A stretch of DNA of 64,000 nt from Roseovarius mucosus (GTDB lineage Bacteria > Pseudomonadota > Alphaproteobacteria > Rhodobacterales > Rhodobacteraceae). The stretch lies in assembly GCF_002080415.1 (NCBI RefSeq), contig NZ_CP020474.1, forward strand, positions 3,299,501 through 3,363,500. Reading direction: 5' to 3'. How positions within the stretch are numbered: the stretch's first letter is position 1; every line of letters starts with the position of its first letter. Below the pieces are notes generated by a model. The model searched no databases, had not been told where the DNA came from, and saw nothing but the letters and a program-made list of their open reading frames with translations. A program made the translations under genes and the position numbers. Of the stretch, positions 33,622-41,897 are shown piece by piece.

Positions 33622-35100
33622 TTACCGGAGCAGCGAGAGCATGCCCTGGGCCGACTGGTTGGCCTGTGCGAGCATTGCTGTGCTGGCCTGGGACAGAATC
33701 TGCGAGCGTGCCATCTCGGACGATTCCTTGGCAAAGTCGGCATCCATGACCCCCGAACGTGCGGCCTGAACGTTGACCGTGATGTTGGTCAGGTTCGAGA
33801 TCGTGCTGTCGAGGCGGTTGGACACGGCACCGAGGTCAGAGCGCGATTGGCTAACCTTTTGCAGGGCTACGTCGATCACCTTGAGGGCACTTGCGGCGCC
33901 TTCCAGCGTTGTCAGGTCGATTTCAGCAACAGAGCTGAGTTCGGATGTCGTGGCAGCCGATTCAAAGAACACTTCCCCGGCGGTGGTCTCGTCTGTGCCC
34001 ACAGAGAATTGCTTGGTCGAGCTCAGTTCCACCTGACCGCTGACGGCAACATCGTTGTCGGTGTCGTCCAGCGTGGCCGTATGGGTGCCTGCGGTTGCGC
34101 CTGCAGCAGTGCCATCCGAGTTCTGGGCGGTCACAGCCATTGTCGACCCGCCGGTGCCGGTGGTGAAATCGGTGATCAGGATGTCGGCACCGGTGGCGTC
34201 CGTCAACTTGATGCTGGAATTGTCATCACCCATGGTCGCGGTCACACCGGTCCGACCCGACTGGTTGTTGATCGCGGTGGCAACGCCGCGCAGATCGGAG
34301 GTGTCCGAGATGGCCACGGTGCCGATGTTCACGCCATTGACGTCAAAGGTGACGGTGTCGGCGGCAGAGAAGCTTGACAGTTCGAGGTTGGTCGTGGCCG
34401 ATGCGGTGACGCCGGTCGAGGCGCTGACATTGTTGATCGCGGCGGCCATTTCCTCGGCCGACTGGCCTGCGCTGGTGGTCAGTTCTGCGCTGCCGGCAAA
34501 GCCGGTGATGTTGATGGTCGAGGCGGCGGTGATGCCGGTGTCGCTGGTGCCTGCCCCTGCGGCCAGCGATACGTTTGACGTCACAGTATGCGCACCGATG
34601 TCGGTGGCAGCGGCGCTGTCCACGCTGATGTTCAGCACCTGGCCCGCGTCAGCACCGATCTGGAACTGCTTGCCTGTGTAAGAACCGTCAAGAATTTTCA
34701 TACCGTTAAAGGTGGTGTCTTTGGCGACGCGGTTGATTTCGGTCACGAGCTGCTTGGCTTCGGCCCCGAGGTTCGAGCGGTCAGACGCGGTGTTGGTGTC
34801 GTTCGACGACTGAACGGCCAGTTCCCGCAGACGCTGAAGCATGTTCGAAACTTCGACGTGCGCGCCTTCAGTCGTGTCCAGCAGGTTCTTGCCGTCGGTG
34901 GCGTTACGAACGGCTTGGTTGAGGCCGGTGATCTGCGAGGTCATCTTTTCCGCGATGGCCATGCCGGCGGCGTCGTCTTTGGCGGCGTTGATGCGCAGGC
35001 CCGACGACAGGCGGCTCATGGCCGCGTTCATGTCATCGTTAACGCGGGTCATGTTGGCCTGCGCTGTGATCGCGCTCATGTTGGTATTGATCGTGGTCAT
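33622..35100 (-). CDS. fliC: Flagellin FliC
   Basis: The 492-aa filament protein has the conserved N-terminal D0/D1 helices (MTTINTNMSAITAQANMTRV, LSSGLRINAAKDDAAGMAIA) and the C-terminal D0 helix (EMARSQILSQASTAMLAQAN, then QSAQGMLSLLR). The middle (about 175-390) is Thr/Ser/Ala-rich and variable. It ends in a strong terminator and starts with an AGGAGA site after a leader of about 65 bases with a FliA-type promoter. It is the only flagellin gene in the window. Confidence 0.96.
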   Translation of the reverse strand: MTTINTNMSAITAQANMTRVNDDMNAAMSRLSSGLRINAAKDDAAGMAIAEKMTSQITGLNQAVRNATDGKNLLDTTEGAHVEVSNMLQRLRELAVQSSNDTNTASDRSNLGAEAKQLVTEINRVAKDTTFNGMKILDGSYTGKQFQIGADAGQVLNISVDSAAATDIGAHTVTSNVSLAAGAGTSDTGITAASTINITGFAGSAELTTSAGQSAEEMAAAINNVSASTGVTASATTNLELSSFSAADTVTFDVNGVNIGTVAISDTSDLRGVATAINNQSGRTGVTATMGDDNSSIKLTDATGADILITDFTTGTGGSTMAVTAQNSDGTAAGATAGTHTATLDDTDNDVAVSGQVELSSTKQFSVGTDETTAGEVFFESAATTSELSSVAEIDLTTLEGAASALKVIDVALQKVSQSRSDLGAVSNRLDSTISNLTNITVNVQAARSGVMDADFAKESSEMARSQILSQASTAMLAQANQSAQGMLSLLR

Positions 35101-35173
35101 TTTCAGTCTCCTGAGTTGGCTTGTTACGTTTGCCGGCGCTTGCTGGCTGTACGCTGCCCAGCGCTTGACAAGA

Positions 35174-35200
35174 GCAACGGCGGCGGCGGAAAATGTTTAG
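35174..35200 (-). promoter_or_regulatory. Sigma-28 (FliA) type promoter of fliC
   Basis: On the minus strand: CTAA (35200-35197), 15 bases, then GCCGTTGC. The spacing is one base shorter than in the other five sites. The predicted start is about 65 bases ahead of the ATG. Confidence 0.5.
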
Positions 35201-35273
35201 TAAGATTTCCAAAAATCGTTTTAAGTGTATGTAATTAAACGAATTAATACTTTTGCGACTAACCCTGATCGGC

Positions 35274-35290
35274 TTGGTATGGTTCTTGCC
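35274..35290 (+). promoter_or_regulatory. Sigma-54 promoter of motAB
   Basis: TTGGTAT-GGTTC-TTGCC: -24 TGGTAT and -12 TTGCC with correct spacing. It lies 60 bases before the motA ATG. Confidence 0.65.
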
Positions 35291-35349
35291 CCTTCTCTTG
35301 CGAGACCTGGCAGAGTGCCGGTTGCCACGCTTTTCAGGGAGTCCCGTCA

Positions 35350-36111
35350 ATGGATATTGCGTCGCTCATCGGTTTGATCGGTGCGCTGGGAATGGTGGTC
35401 GGCTCGATGCTGGCTGCGGGCGGTCTGGGGCCGTTCATCGACGTGGCGTCGATCCTAATCGTGTTCGGTGGGACGTTCTTTGCCGTCATGTACAAATGCA
35501 CTATGCCAATTTTCCTGCGCAGCTTTGGCGCGGTGGGCAAGGCGTTCATGCCCAAGGCACCAAGCAAGGAAGAGCTGATCACCAAGATGGTCGAGTTGTC
35601 GGATGTCGCGCGCAAGAATGGCCTTATGGCGCTGGAAAATCAGGAAGTGCCCGACAAGTTCTTTTCCAAGGGATTGCAGATGTTGGTGGATGGCGCGGAC
35701 GAGTCCAAGCTGGTCAAGCAACTTTCTGATGAGATTAAGGCGATGAAGGTGCGCCACGGCGAAGTGCATGAAGCGCTGCGCGGTTGGATCGACATCGCCC
35801 CCGCCATGGGTATGATCGGCACGCTGATTGGTCTGGTGCAGATGCTGGGCAACATGGCTGACCCCAAGGCCATTGGCCCCGCGATGGCGGTGGCGCTTTT
35901 GACCACGCTTTACGGGGCTTTCATCGCCAATGTGATGGTCGGCCCCGTTCTGTCCAAGCTGGAGGGATATACCGCCAGTGAAACCGCGTATCGGGATATG
36001 GTTCTGGCGGGCCTGCGCAATATCGCCAAGGGTGAATCCGGGCGCAACGTTCAAGAGCAGATGGTCGCGGTGCTGCCGCCCAAGCTGCAAATCAAACTGC
36101 TCGCGGCCTAG
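35350..36111 (+). CDS. motA: Flagellar stator protein MotA (PomA-like)
   Basis: The 253-aa inner-membrane protein forms the ion channel with MotB. Four membrane segments are visible (about 4-24, 28-48, 150-170, 182-203), with DIAPAMGMIGTLIGLVQML and GPAMAVALLTTLYGAFIANV. The last two blocks match Vibrio PomA much more closely than enterobacterial MotA, including the Thr pair in ALLTTLYG. This suggests a sodium-type stator. It overlaps nothing and is followed by motB after 17 bases. Confidence 0.93.
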   Translation: MDIASLIGLIGALGMVVGSMLAAGGLGPFIDVASILIVFGGTFFAVMYKCTMPIFLRSFGAVGKAFMPKAPSKEELITKMVELSDVARKNGLMALENQEVPDKFFSKGLQMLVDGADESKLVKQLSDEIKAMKVRHGEVHEALRGWIDIAPAMGMIGTLIGLVQMLGNMADPKAIGPAMAVALLTTLYGAFIANVMVGPVLSKLEGYTASETAYRDMVLAGLRNIAKGESGRNVQEQMVAVLPPKLQIKLLAA

Positions 36112-36128
36112 GCAAGGTGGTCTGAGCC

Positions 36129-37280
36129 ATGGCGCGCAAACCCATTCCCCTGCCGGTGCCCGTCGAGGACCCCGAGGACGAGTGCCCGAAATGCCCGCCC
36201 AAGGGCGCACCGGCGTGGATGGCGACCTTTGCCGATATCGCCACGCTGCTGATGGCGTTCTTTGTGCTGATCCTGTCCTTTGCCGAGTTCAACCAACCCA
36301 AGTTCAAGATGGTGGCAGGCTCGCTCAGCATGGCCTTTGGGGTGCAACGGCAGGTGCCGGTGATGGAACAGCCCAAGGGCACCACGATTCTGGATCTGTC
36401 CTTTAGCCCGTCACCCGAGATGTCGGTCACTGAACAGATGACACAAGACACGACCGAGACAGAGCAGCCCGAAATCCAGCGTCCGGTGACGGAAGAGGAT
36501 GGCAAGGGCGCTGCCGAGGGCGAAGGGGCCGATGCGCCCGGCCAATCCGAGGCGCGCGAAATGGCCGAGGCTTTGCAAGAGGCGTTGCAGTCTGGTCAGG
36601 TCAAGGTCGAGTCCCGCGAAGGTGAAGTGGTGATGACCTTTGATGCCCCCGATGCCCAAAGCCTGCCGGGACAGTTGACCGAGGCCGCCGAGGCCCTGCA
36701 ACAGGCCGCAGAGGCGACCGGGCAATCCACATCGGATGTGATGATGCAAGGGCTTGCGGACAATATACAAGAGATGGCCGAGGTTATGCAGGGCAAGGCC
36801 GAAGCAGAAACCCAAGCCGGCCAATCCGCGCGCAGCGCCGCCATTGCCGATGCGCAACTCCAAGTTGCCTTGCAGCAAGAAATCGGCGAGGGGCTGGTAT
36901 CGGTCGAACAGCGCGAGGACAAAGTGGTGATTACCGTGGGCGAAGGCGGGGCCTTTCCTTCGGGCGGGGCCGACCTGACGGACGAGGCGCGCGATGTCAT
37001 GGCACGTCTGGCCTTTGCCGCGATGGGCGAAGCCAGCGAGATTGTCGTGACCGGGCATACAGATTCGGTGCCACTTGGTGGCGCGTCGCCCTATCGCGAC
37101 AATTGGGGGCTCGCGGCGGCGCGGGCATCGTCGGTCGTGCGTGAATTGTCGGGCTCAGGGCTGATCGAACCCGAGCGTCTGACCGCGACCAGCCGGGGTG
37201 AATCCCTGCCCGTGGCTGAGAATGACACTGCAGCGGGCCGGGCACAGAACCGCCGGATCGAGATTGAGATTACCTATTGA
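36129..37280 (+). CDS. motB: Flagellar stator protein MotB (PomB-like)
   Basis: The 383-aa protein has a PomB-like start (DECPKCPPKGAPAWMATFAD, with ion-carrying D36), one membrane segment (ATLLMAFFVLILSF), a plug/linker that is very acidic and Gln-rich (about 95-240), and a C-terminal OmpA-like peptidoglycan-binding domain (IVVTGHTDSVPLGGASPYRD, NRRIEIEITY). The linker is longer than in E. coli MotB. The motif KFKMVAGSLSMAFGVQ also matches PomB. It is co-transcribed with motA. Confidence 0.94.
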   Translation: MARKPIPLPVPVEDPEDECPKCPPKGAPAWMATFADIATLLMAFFVLILSFAEFNQPKFKMVAGSLSMAFGVQRQVPVMEQPKGTTILDLSFSPSPEMSVTEQMTQDTTETEQPEIQRPVTEEDGKGAAEGEGADAPGQSEAREMAEALQEALQSGQVKVESREGEVVMTFDAPDAQSLPGQLTEAAEALQQAAEATGQSTSDVMMQGLADNIQEMAEVMQGKAEAETQAGQSARSAAIADAQLQVALQQEIGEGLVSVEQREDKVVITVGEGGAFPSGGADLTDEARDVMARLAFAAMGEASEIVVTGHTDSVPLGGASPYRDNWGLAAARASSVVRELSGSGLIEPERLTATSRGESLPVAENDTAAGRAQNRRIEIEITY

Positions 37281-37290
37281 GGCGTCGGGG

Positions 37291-37318
37291 CTAACAGCCC
37301 GGCGTTGCGCGCCGTTGT
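37291..37318 (+). promoter_or_regulatory. Sigma-28 (FliA) type promoter of fliD
   Basis: CTAA (37291-37294), 16 bases, then GCCGTTGT (37311-37318). It lies just after the motB stop. The start near 37324 would leave a leader of about 16 bases that includes the GAGGG site. Confidence 0.65.
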
Positions 37319-37339
37319 CAGGGGCGAAGAGGGCTTATC

Positions 37340-38965
37340 ATGGAAAACGAGATTCTGACCGCGCTCAATCGCGGCGGCACTGGGATCAATATCGCGGAAC
37401 TGGCTGACTCGCTCACGCAGGCCGAAATCGCGCCCCGGCGGGCGCTGATCGCCGAGCGCATCGACCGGGCCGAGGTGCGCCTGTCGGGCTATGACCGCCT
37501 GCGCGGACAGGCCGAACAGATGGGCGGTGCGCTGGAATTGATGCGCGGCCTCTCGTCTCGCAGTCTAAGCAGTGACAACAGCGCCGTTTCGGTCACGGTC
37601 AGTGATCCGGGCAAGGTAGACCTCCAAAACGCGCGCATTGGCGTCTCGCAACTGGCGCAATCGCAGGTGCTGAGCTTTGTCGGCTTTTCCGAGGCCGAGG
37701 CCGAGATTGGCGCAGGTGCGCTGACGGTGGAATTCGGCAACTGGTCGGCGGATGTTCCGCCCGTATTCAGCGCCGGGACACGGACGGCGCAAACCATCAC
37801 CTTTCAACCCGGCAGCAGCCTTGCCGACATGGCCGAGGCGCTGAGCAGCCTTGACGGGCTGTCGGCGCGGGTCATTGACCTTGGCGATGGCACGTTTTCG
37901 CTGGGCGTCATTTCCGAAACCGGATCGCAGAACGCGCTGCGCCTCAGCGTGGCGGCGGATGCCGATCCGCGCATGGCGCAATTCGACATCAGCGCCGATC
38001 CCGGCGCGGTGCAGGTGCAAGGCGCGCAGGATGCCAAGCTTAGCCTCAATGGCATTGCCGTGACCCGCTCCAGCAATCAGATCGACGATCTTTTGCCCGG
38101 TGTGACCCTCAATGTGACGGGGCAGACCCTGAGCGATGCCAACCTGTCGGGCCGCGCCAATGTCGAGGGCGCGCTTGAGGTGATGCAAAGCTTTGTCGAC
38201 ATTATCAACGCCACGCAGGGCCTTGTGAAATCGCTGACTGCGCGCGGCTTTGGCGAAGGTGGCGTGGCGGGCGATCTGGCGGGTGACAGCTTGGCCGATG
38301 GCGTGCTGCGCGGCATGCAATCGGTGCTTTCCCGTGGCTTTGGCGTGAAGGGCGTGCATCTGTCGGATATTGGTATCCGAACAGAGCGCGACGGAAGCCT
38401 GTCGCTTGATGCTGACCGTTTTTCAACGGCGCTGACGGCCAATCCGGCGCTGCTTGATCCGCTGATCCGTGACGATCTGGTGGGTACGACTGTGCAAATC
38501 AGTGGAACACCCGGCAGCGGTGCCACGGCGGGCCGCTATGCGTTGACCCGCGATGCCGCCACGGGCGAGGCCACGCTGGCCGGTGTGGCCTTGATCGGTT
38601 CGGCGCAGGCCAATGGCGATTGGACTTACCGCGTGCCCTCGGGGCCGATGCGCGGCCTGACGTTGACGGTTGGCACAGGGACAGAGCGGGCTGAAATCAA
38701 TTTTCAACCCAGCATGGTTGGCAGCCTGCAATCCTATTTGTCGGGCATCCTGGCCGACGGCAACGCGCTGGCACAGCGCGAGGACGCGCTGGGTGCCTCG
38801 ATTGTCACCGAAACCACTGCACTCGAAGCGCTGAACTTGCGGTCTGAAGAGGTGCGCACCCGCTATCTTGGGCAGTTCACGCAAATGGAAATGATCGTGA
38901 CCCAGCTCAATTCAACCGGCGACTACCTGACCAATCTGGTGGAAGGCTGGAATGCGGATCGCTGA
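37340..38965 (+). CDS. fliD: Filament cap protein FliD (HAP2)
   Basis: FliD caps the filament and folds exported flagellin. The 541-aa protein has the N-terminal FliD_N domain (GTGINIAELADSLTQAEIAP), a variable middle, and the C-terminal FliD_C domain with MQSVLSRGFGVKGVHLSDIG, SLDADRFSTALTANPALLDP and the coiled-coil end (YLGQFTQMEMIVTQLNSTGD, YLTNLVEGWNADR). A GAGGG site precedes the ATG. It has its own FliA-type promoter, so flagellin, cap and chaperone FliS share timing. Confidence 0.92.
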   Translation: MENEILTALNRGGTGINIAELADSLTQAEIAPRRALIAERIDRAEVRLSGYDRLRGQAEQMGGALELMRGLSSRSLSSDNSAVSVTVSDPGKVDLQNARIGVSQLAQSQVLSFVGFSEAEAEIGAGALTVEFGNWSADVPPVFSAGTRTAQTITFQPGSSLADMAEALSSLDGLSARVIDLGDGTFSLGVISETGSQNALRLSVAADADPRMAQFDISADPGAVQVQGAQDAKLSLNGIAVTRSSNQIDDLLPGVTLNVTGQTLSDANLSGRANVEGALEVMQSFVDIINATQGLVKSLTARGFGEGGVAGDLAGDSLADGVLRGMQSVLSRGFGVKGVHLSDIGIRTERDGSLSLDADRFSTALTANPALLDPLIRDDLVGTTVQISGTPGSGATAGRYALTRDAATGEATLAGVALIGSAQANGDWTYRVPSGPMRGLTLTVGTGTERAEINFQPSMVGSLQSYLSGILADGNALAQREDALGASIVTETTALEALNLRSEEVRTRYLGQFTQMEMIVTQLNSTGDYLTNLVEGWNADR

Positions 38966-39018
38966 TCCGCAAAACGGCGCGCGGAACGATGGCGCGGCAC
39001 CAAGGAAAGGCAAGCGGC

Positions 39019-40023
39019 ATGGCTGAATGGCACGTGGTCTATCAGGTCTTTGGCGGTGCGCCTCTTGGGGCGTGCCCGACCTTGTCGCATGCGGCGGTCG
39101 GCGTGGAAGAGTTCGCCGAGTTGCGCGAGGCTGCGCTGTCCGTTGACGGGGTGCTGCTGATCCCAGGGGCGCAGGTAACCCTTAGAGGGGCCGCGTGCAC
39201 TGTGCTTGGCTCAGGTCGCGCGCAGCCGGGAATCCCCTTGCTTGACGTGATCGAGGCCAAGGGCGAGGCCCGCGATCTGGTTCTTTTGCGGCAGGAAGAC
39301 ACGGGTGAGACCCTCTTTCTCTATCCCCAAGCTGTGCCACATGCGCCGGGAATGGTGGCGCTTGTTGTCGATCTGACCGCTGCCGCCTATCGCCTTGATG
39401 CGGGCATGCCGTTGGGATTGGTTGCAGGAACCGGAATCTTGACCCCCACGGGCGAGCGCAATGTGCAGACGCTGGTCGCAGGCGATCGGGTGCTGGATAC
39501 ATCGGGCGCAGAGCGGGTGGTGATCTGGGCGGGAGTGACCGACGTCGATCTTGATCCGCTGACCTCAAATTCGGTGGCACCGGTCAGGTTCGAGGTTGGC
39601 GCGCTGGGGGCCGGGCATCCCATGCGCCCGCTCAAACTGTCGCCGTTTCATCATCTGCCTGTGCCGGAGCCGGGTGCCGATGGCGCGCTTTGCCTAGGCC
39701 CCGCCTTGGGGTTTGTCGGTTTGCCGGGGGTGCGGGTGGCGCATCTGGCCGGGCGGCTGGCCTATCACCATCTGCTGCTTGATCACCACGCACTGATCCT
39801 TGCCAATGGCACCCCGGTCGAGAGCCTTTTTCCCTGTCCTGCGATGATTGCGCGGCTGGCACCAGAGCTGCGGGCCGAGGCGCATGCGGCGCTTGCGGTG
39901 GCGGGTCATGCTGGGCGGGCCTATGCACCGCTGGCTGAAACCTTGGGCGTCTGGCAAACCCGCGACGCGCTGGCGCTCTGGCCCGAGGCCCTTCCCGAGA
40001 ACGAAATCCTTTTGGCCGGTTGA
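39019..40023 (+). CDS. Hint-domain protein between fliD and fliA
   Basis: The 334-aa protein has an N-terminal domain of about 130 residues without recognisable motifs. A Hedgehog/intein (Hint_2-like) module follows: GTGILTPTGERNVQTLVAGD, RVLDTSGAERVVIWAG, then LKLSPFHHLPVP and the late block YHHLLLDHHALILANGTPVE ending in SLFP. The first residue of the module, usually Cys or Ser, looks like Gly/Thr here, so self-cleavage may be lost. Such proteins are common in Rhodobacterales, often secreted, but their role is not known. It follows fliD after 53 bases with an AAGGAAAGG site and may share its promoter. It converges with fliA. Confidence 0.8.
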   Translation: MAEWHVVYQVFGGAPLGACPTLSHAAVGVEEFAELREAALSVDGVLLIPGAQVTLRGAACTVLGSGRAQPGIPLLDVIEAKGEARDLVLLRQEDTGETLFLYPQAVPHAPGMVALVVDLTAAAYRLDAGMPLGLVAGTGILTPTGERNVQTLVAGDRVLDTSGAERVVIWAGVTDVDLDPLTSNSVAPVRFEVGALGAGHPMRPLKLSPFHHLPVPEPGADGALCLGPALGFVGLPGVRVAHLAGRLAYHHLLLDHHALILANGTPVESLFPCPAMIARLAPELRAEAHAALAVAGHAGRAYAPLAETLGVWQTRDALALWPEALPENEILLAG

Positions 40024-40048
40024 TCCGCCCGCACGCTCTGGCGGATCA
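40021..40048. terminator. Shared hairpin between convergent genes
   Basis: A 9-bp perfect stem TGATCCGCC (40021-40029) / GGCGGATCA (40040-40048) with a 10-base loop. The stop codons of both flanking genes (Hint gene on plus, fliA on minus) lie inside the stem. No T-run on either side, so strength is uncertain. Confidence 0.5.
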
Positions 40049-40774
40049 CTCTGCTGCGGTGTTGTGCAGCCGCGCCTGCATCAGGTCGCGCAACTGGCCG
40101 ATAGCCGCTTTCTTGATCTGCGACACGCGCCCGGTTGTGACATCAAGGATCGCCGCGATTTCATAGACGTTAAGCTCTTCGACATAATAGAGTTGCAGCA
40201 CCAAGGCCGAGCGTTCAGGCAGATCCTGCAGCGCGCTTTGCAGCAGGGCCTTGAGCTGGATATGTTCGACCTCATCCTCGGGGGTAGACCCATGATCGCT
40301 AAAAAGCAGCGAGTGATCGGTATAAACCTCGTCGAGCGACTGAAGCTGATTGGTCTGAAAGCGGTTTTCCCAGTCCTGGAATTCCTCGGTCGAAAGTTCG
40401 AGTGACTGCGCCAGTTCCGGCACCTCGGGTTCGCGCCCAAGCTTTTGCGACAGCTTGCGGCGCGTGGCCTCGATCTTTTGGCGCATGGTGATGGAGTTGC
40501 GGCACAGGTTGGAATTGCGGCGCAGATGGTCGATGATCGAGCCACGAATACGGATGGCTGCATAGGCGGCAAAGCTGACCCCATCACAGACCGAATAGCG
40601 TTGCGAGGCGTCGATCAGGCCCAGATAACCTGCCTGCAGCAGGTCGTCGATCTCGATGAAACGACCCACGCGACCGTGGAAATGCCACGCAAGGCGCTGC
40701 ACAAGCGGCATGTGCTGTTCGACCAGACGGGTCGGATTGGGTTGTTGTTCCGCATAGGCTTGGGGGGCGATCAT
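40046..40774 (-). CDS. fliA: Flagellar sigma factor FliA (sigma-28)
   Basis: The 242-aa protein has sigma regions 2 (IDDLLQAGYLGLIDASQRYS, FAAYAAIRIRGSIIDHLRRN), 3 (LSQKLGREPEVPELAQSLEL) and 4 (LQDLPERSALVLQLYYVEEL, NVYEIAAILDVTTGRVSQIK). Length and region spacing are those of FliA. Its anti-sigma factor FlgM is at 46577. It overlaps flhF by 4 bases and belongs to the sigma-54-driven flhA-flhF-fliA operon, so late genes follow middle genes. Confidence 0.96.
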   Translation of the reverse strand: MIAPQAYAEQQPNPTRLVEQHMPLVQRLAWHFHGRVGRFIEIDDLLQAGYLGLIDASQRYSVCDGVSFAAYAAIRIRGSIIDHLRRNSNLCRNSITMRQKIEATRRKLSQKLGREPEVPELAQSLELSTEEFQDWENRFQTNQLQSLDEVYTDHSLLFSDHGSTPEDEVEHIQLKALLQSALQDLPERSALVLQLYYVEELNVYEIAAILDVTTGRVSQIKKAAIGQLRDLMQARLHNTAAE

Positions 40775-41886
40775 GACCGGGACTCCGCATCGGGGCCGTG
40801 GTGGCGAAAGAGCATGGGCTGAGCCAAAGGCGCAGGATCATCGTTGGTCGCGGGTTCGGTTGCGCAGTCGCCTTCGATCACGCGCAAGCCCTCGACCAGC
40901 CGGTCGTTGGAGGCGCACCAGAGCGGCACCAGACCCACAGCCCGCAAGGCCGCCACATCCGTGGTTGCGTCAGGCATGTCCTCGGACCCCGACAGGATCG
41001 CAGAGTCTATCCGCTCTGCCCAACGCTGCCGGAGGGCGGCGATGCGCTCGGGGCGCAGGCCGCCGGGCACGACCAGCGCGGCGCGGGCCTCTGGCAACTC
41101 CAGCGCGACTTCGGCCAAAGATGTGCCATCGTTGCCCCGCCCTGAGATCACGACGATCTGGACAGTGCCCGCTTGCGGCGCGGCGAGGGTGTCGGGGGTA
41201 TGAAACAGGGTTGTCATACCCAATAGATGCGATTTCTGTGCCAAGACGGCGCCATCCCCATGCGATCCTGTGCCACAAAAGCAGAATTCTACGGTCAGAC
41301 CCGGTGTGCGGGTCAGGCGCATCAGGGCCAGTTGCAAGGCGACCTGCGATTTGCCCGCGCCGACCGTCCCCACAAGGACAATCCGGGGGGCCGAGAGCAG
41401 GCGATCGCGCAGGATGAGCGGATCAGGCAGGGCAGGGGCCGGGGCCACGGGCTCTGGCGTTTTGTGGTCGGGGGCTTGCGCTTCGGGTGTCTCGGGGGCC
41501 GTGGCAGTGGCAGGCACAGTGGCAGGCGCAGTGGCCTTGGCCTCGCCCAGCATCCGGTCAAAGGGTTTGGGCGCATGGGCATTCAGAAAGCTGGGCAAGC
41601 GTGGTGCAGCTGCTGTGACCGCAGCGGTCATCCGCCCAGACGACGATGGCGGGGTGATCGGGTCAATCGGTTCATCAATCACCACGTCGACGCGCGGCGG
41701 CGTGGGCACAGCCCGCAGACGTGGCGCGGGTTTGATCAGGGCCTCGGGATCGTCATCGCTGGCCACGATTACCACTTGCCCGTCGATCAGGTCATTCGAC
41801 AGGATCAGGGCGTCCGGCCCGAGGCGGCGTTGCACCTGTTCCAGCGCGGTCACGCTGTCGGGGGCGCGAAAGGTCATCGTGCTCAT
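40771..41886 (-). CDS. flhF: Degenerate FlhF-like SRP-type GTPase
   Basis: FlhF places the flagellum at the pole. The 371-aa protein has the FlhF N-terminus (MTFRAPDSVTALEQVQRRLG, then PDALILSN), a Pro/Ala-rich linker (about 70-170), and a G domain with a modified P-loop GTVGAGKS. The DTAG motif that coordinates Mg and GTP in SRP GTPases is replaced by ISGRG, so GTP hydrolysis is doubtful. The gene order flhA-flhF-fliA supports the assignment. No flhG partner is present. Confidence 0.75.
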   Translation of the reverse strand: MSTMTFRAPDSVTALEQVQRRLGPDALILSNDLIDGQVVIVASDDDPEALIKPAPRLRAVPTPPRVDVVIDEPIDPITPPSSSGRMTAAVTAAAPRLPSFLNAHAPKPFDRMLGEAKATAPATVPATATAPETPEAQAPDHKTPEPVAPAPALPDPLILRDRLLSAPRIVLVGTVGAGKSQVALQLALMRLTRTPGLTVEFCFCGTGSHGDGAVLAQKSHLLGMTTLFHTPDTLAAPQAGTVQIVVISGRGNDGTSLAEVALELPEARAALVVPGGLRPERIAALRQRWAERIDSAILSGSEDMPDATTDVAALRAVGLVPLWCASNDRLVEGLRVIEGDCATEPATNDDPAPLAQPMLFRHHGPDAESRS

Positions 41887-41897
41887 TGGTCACATCC

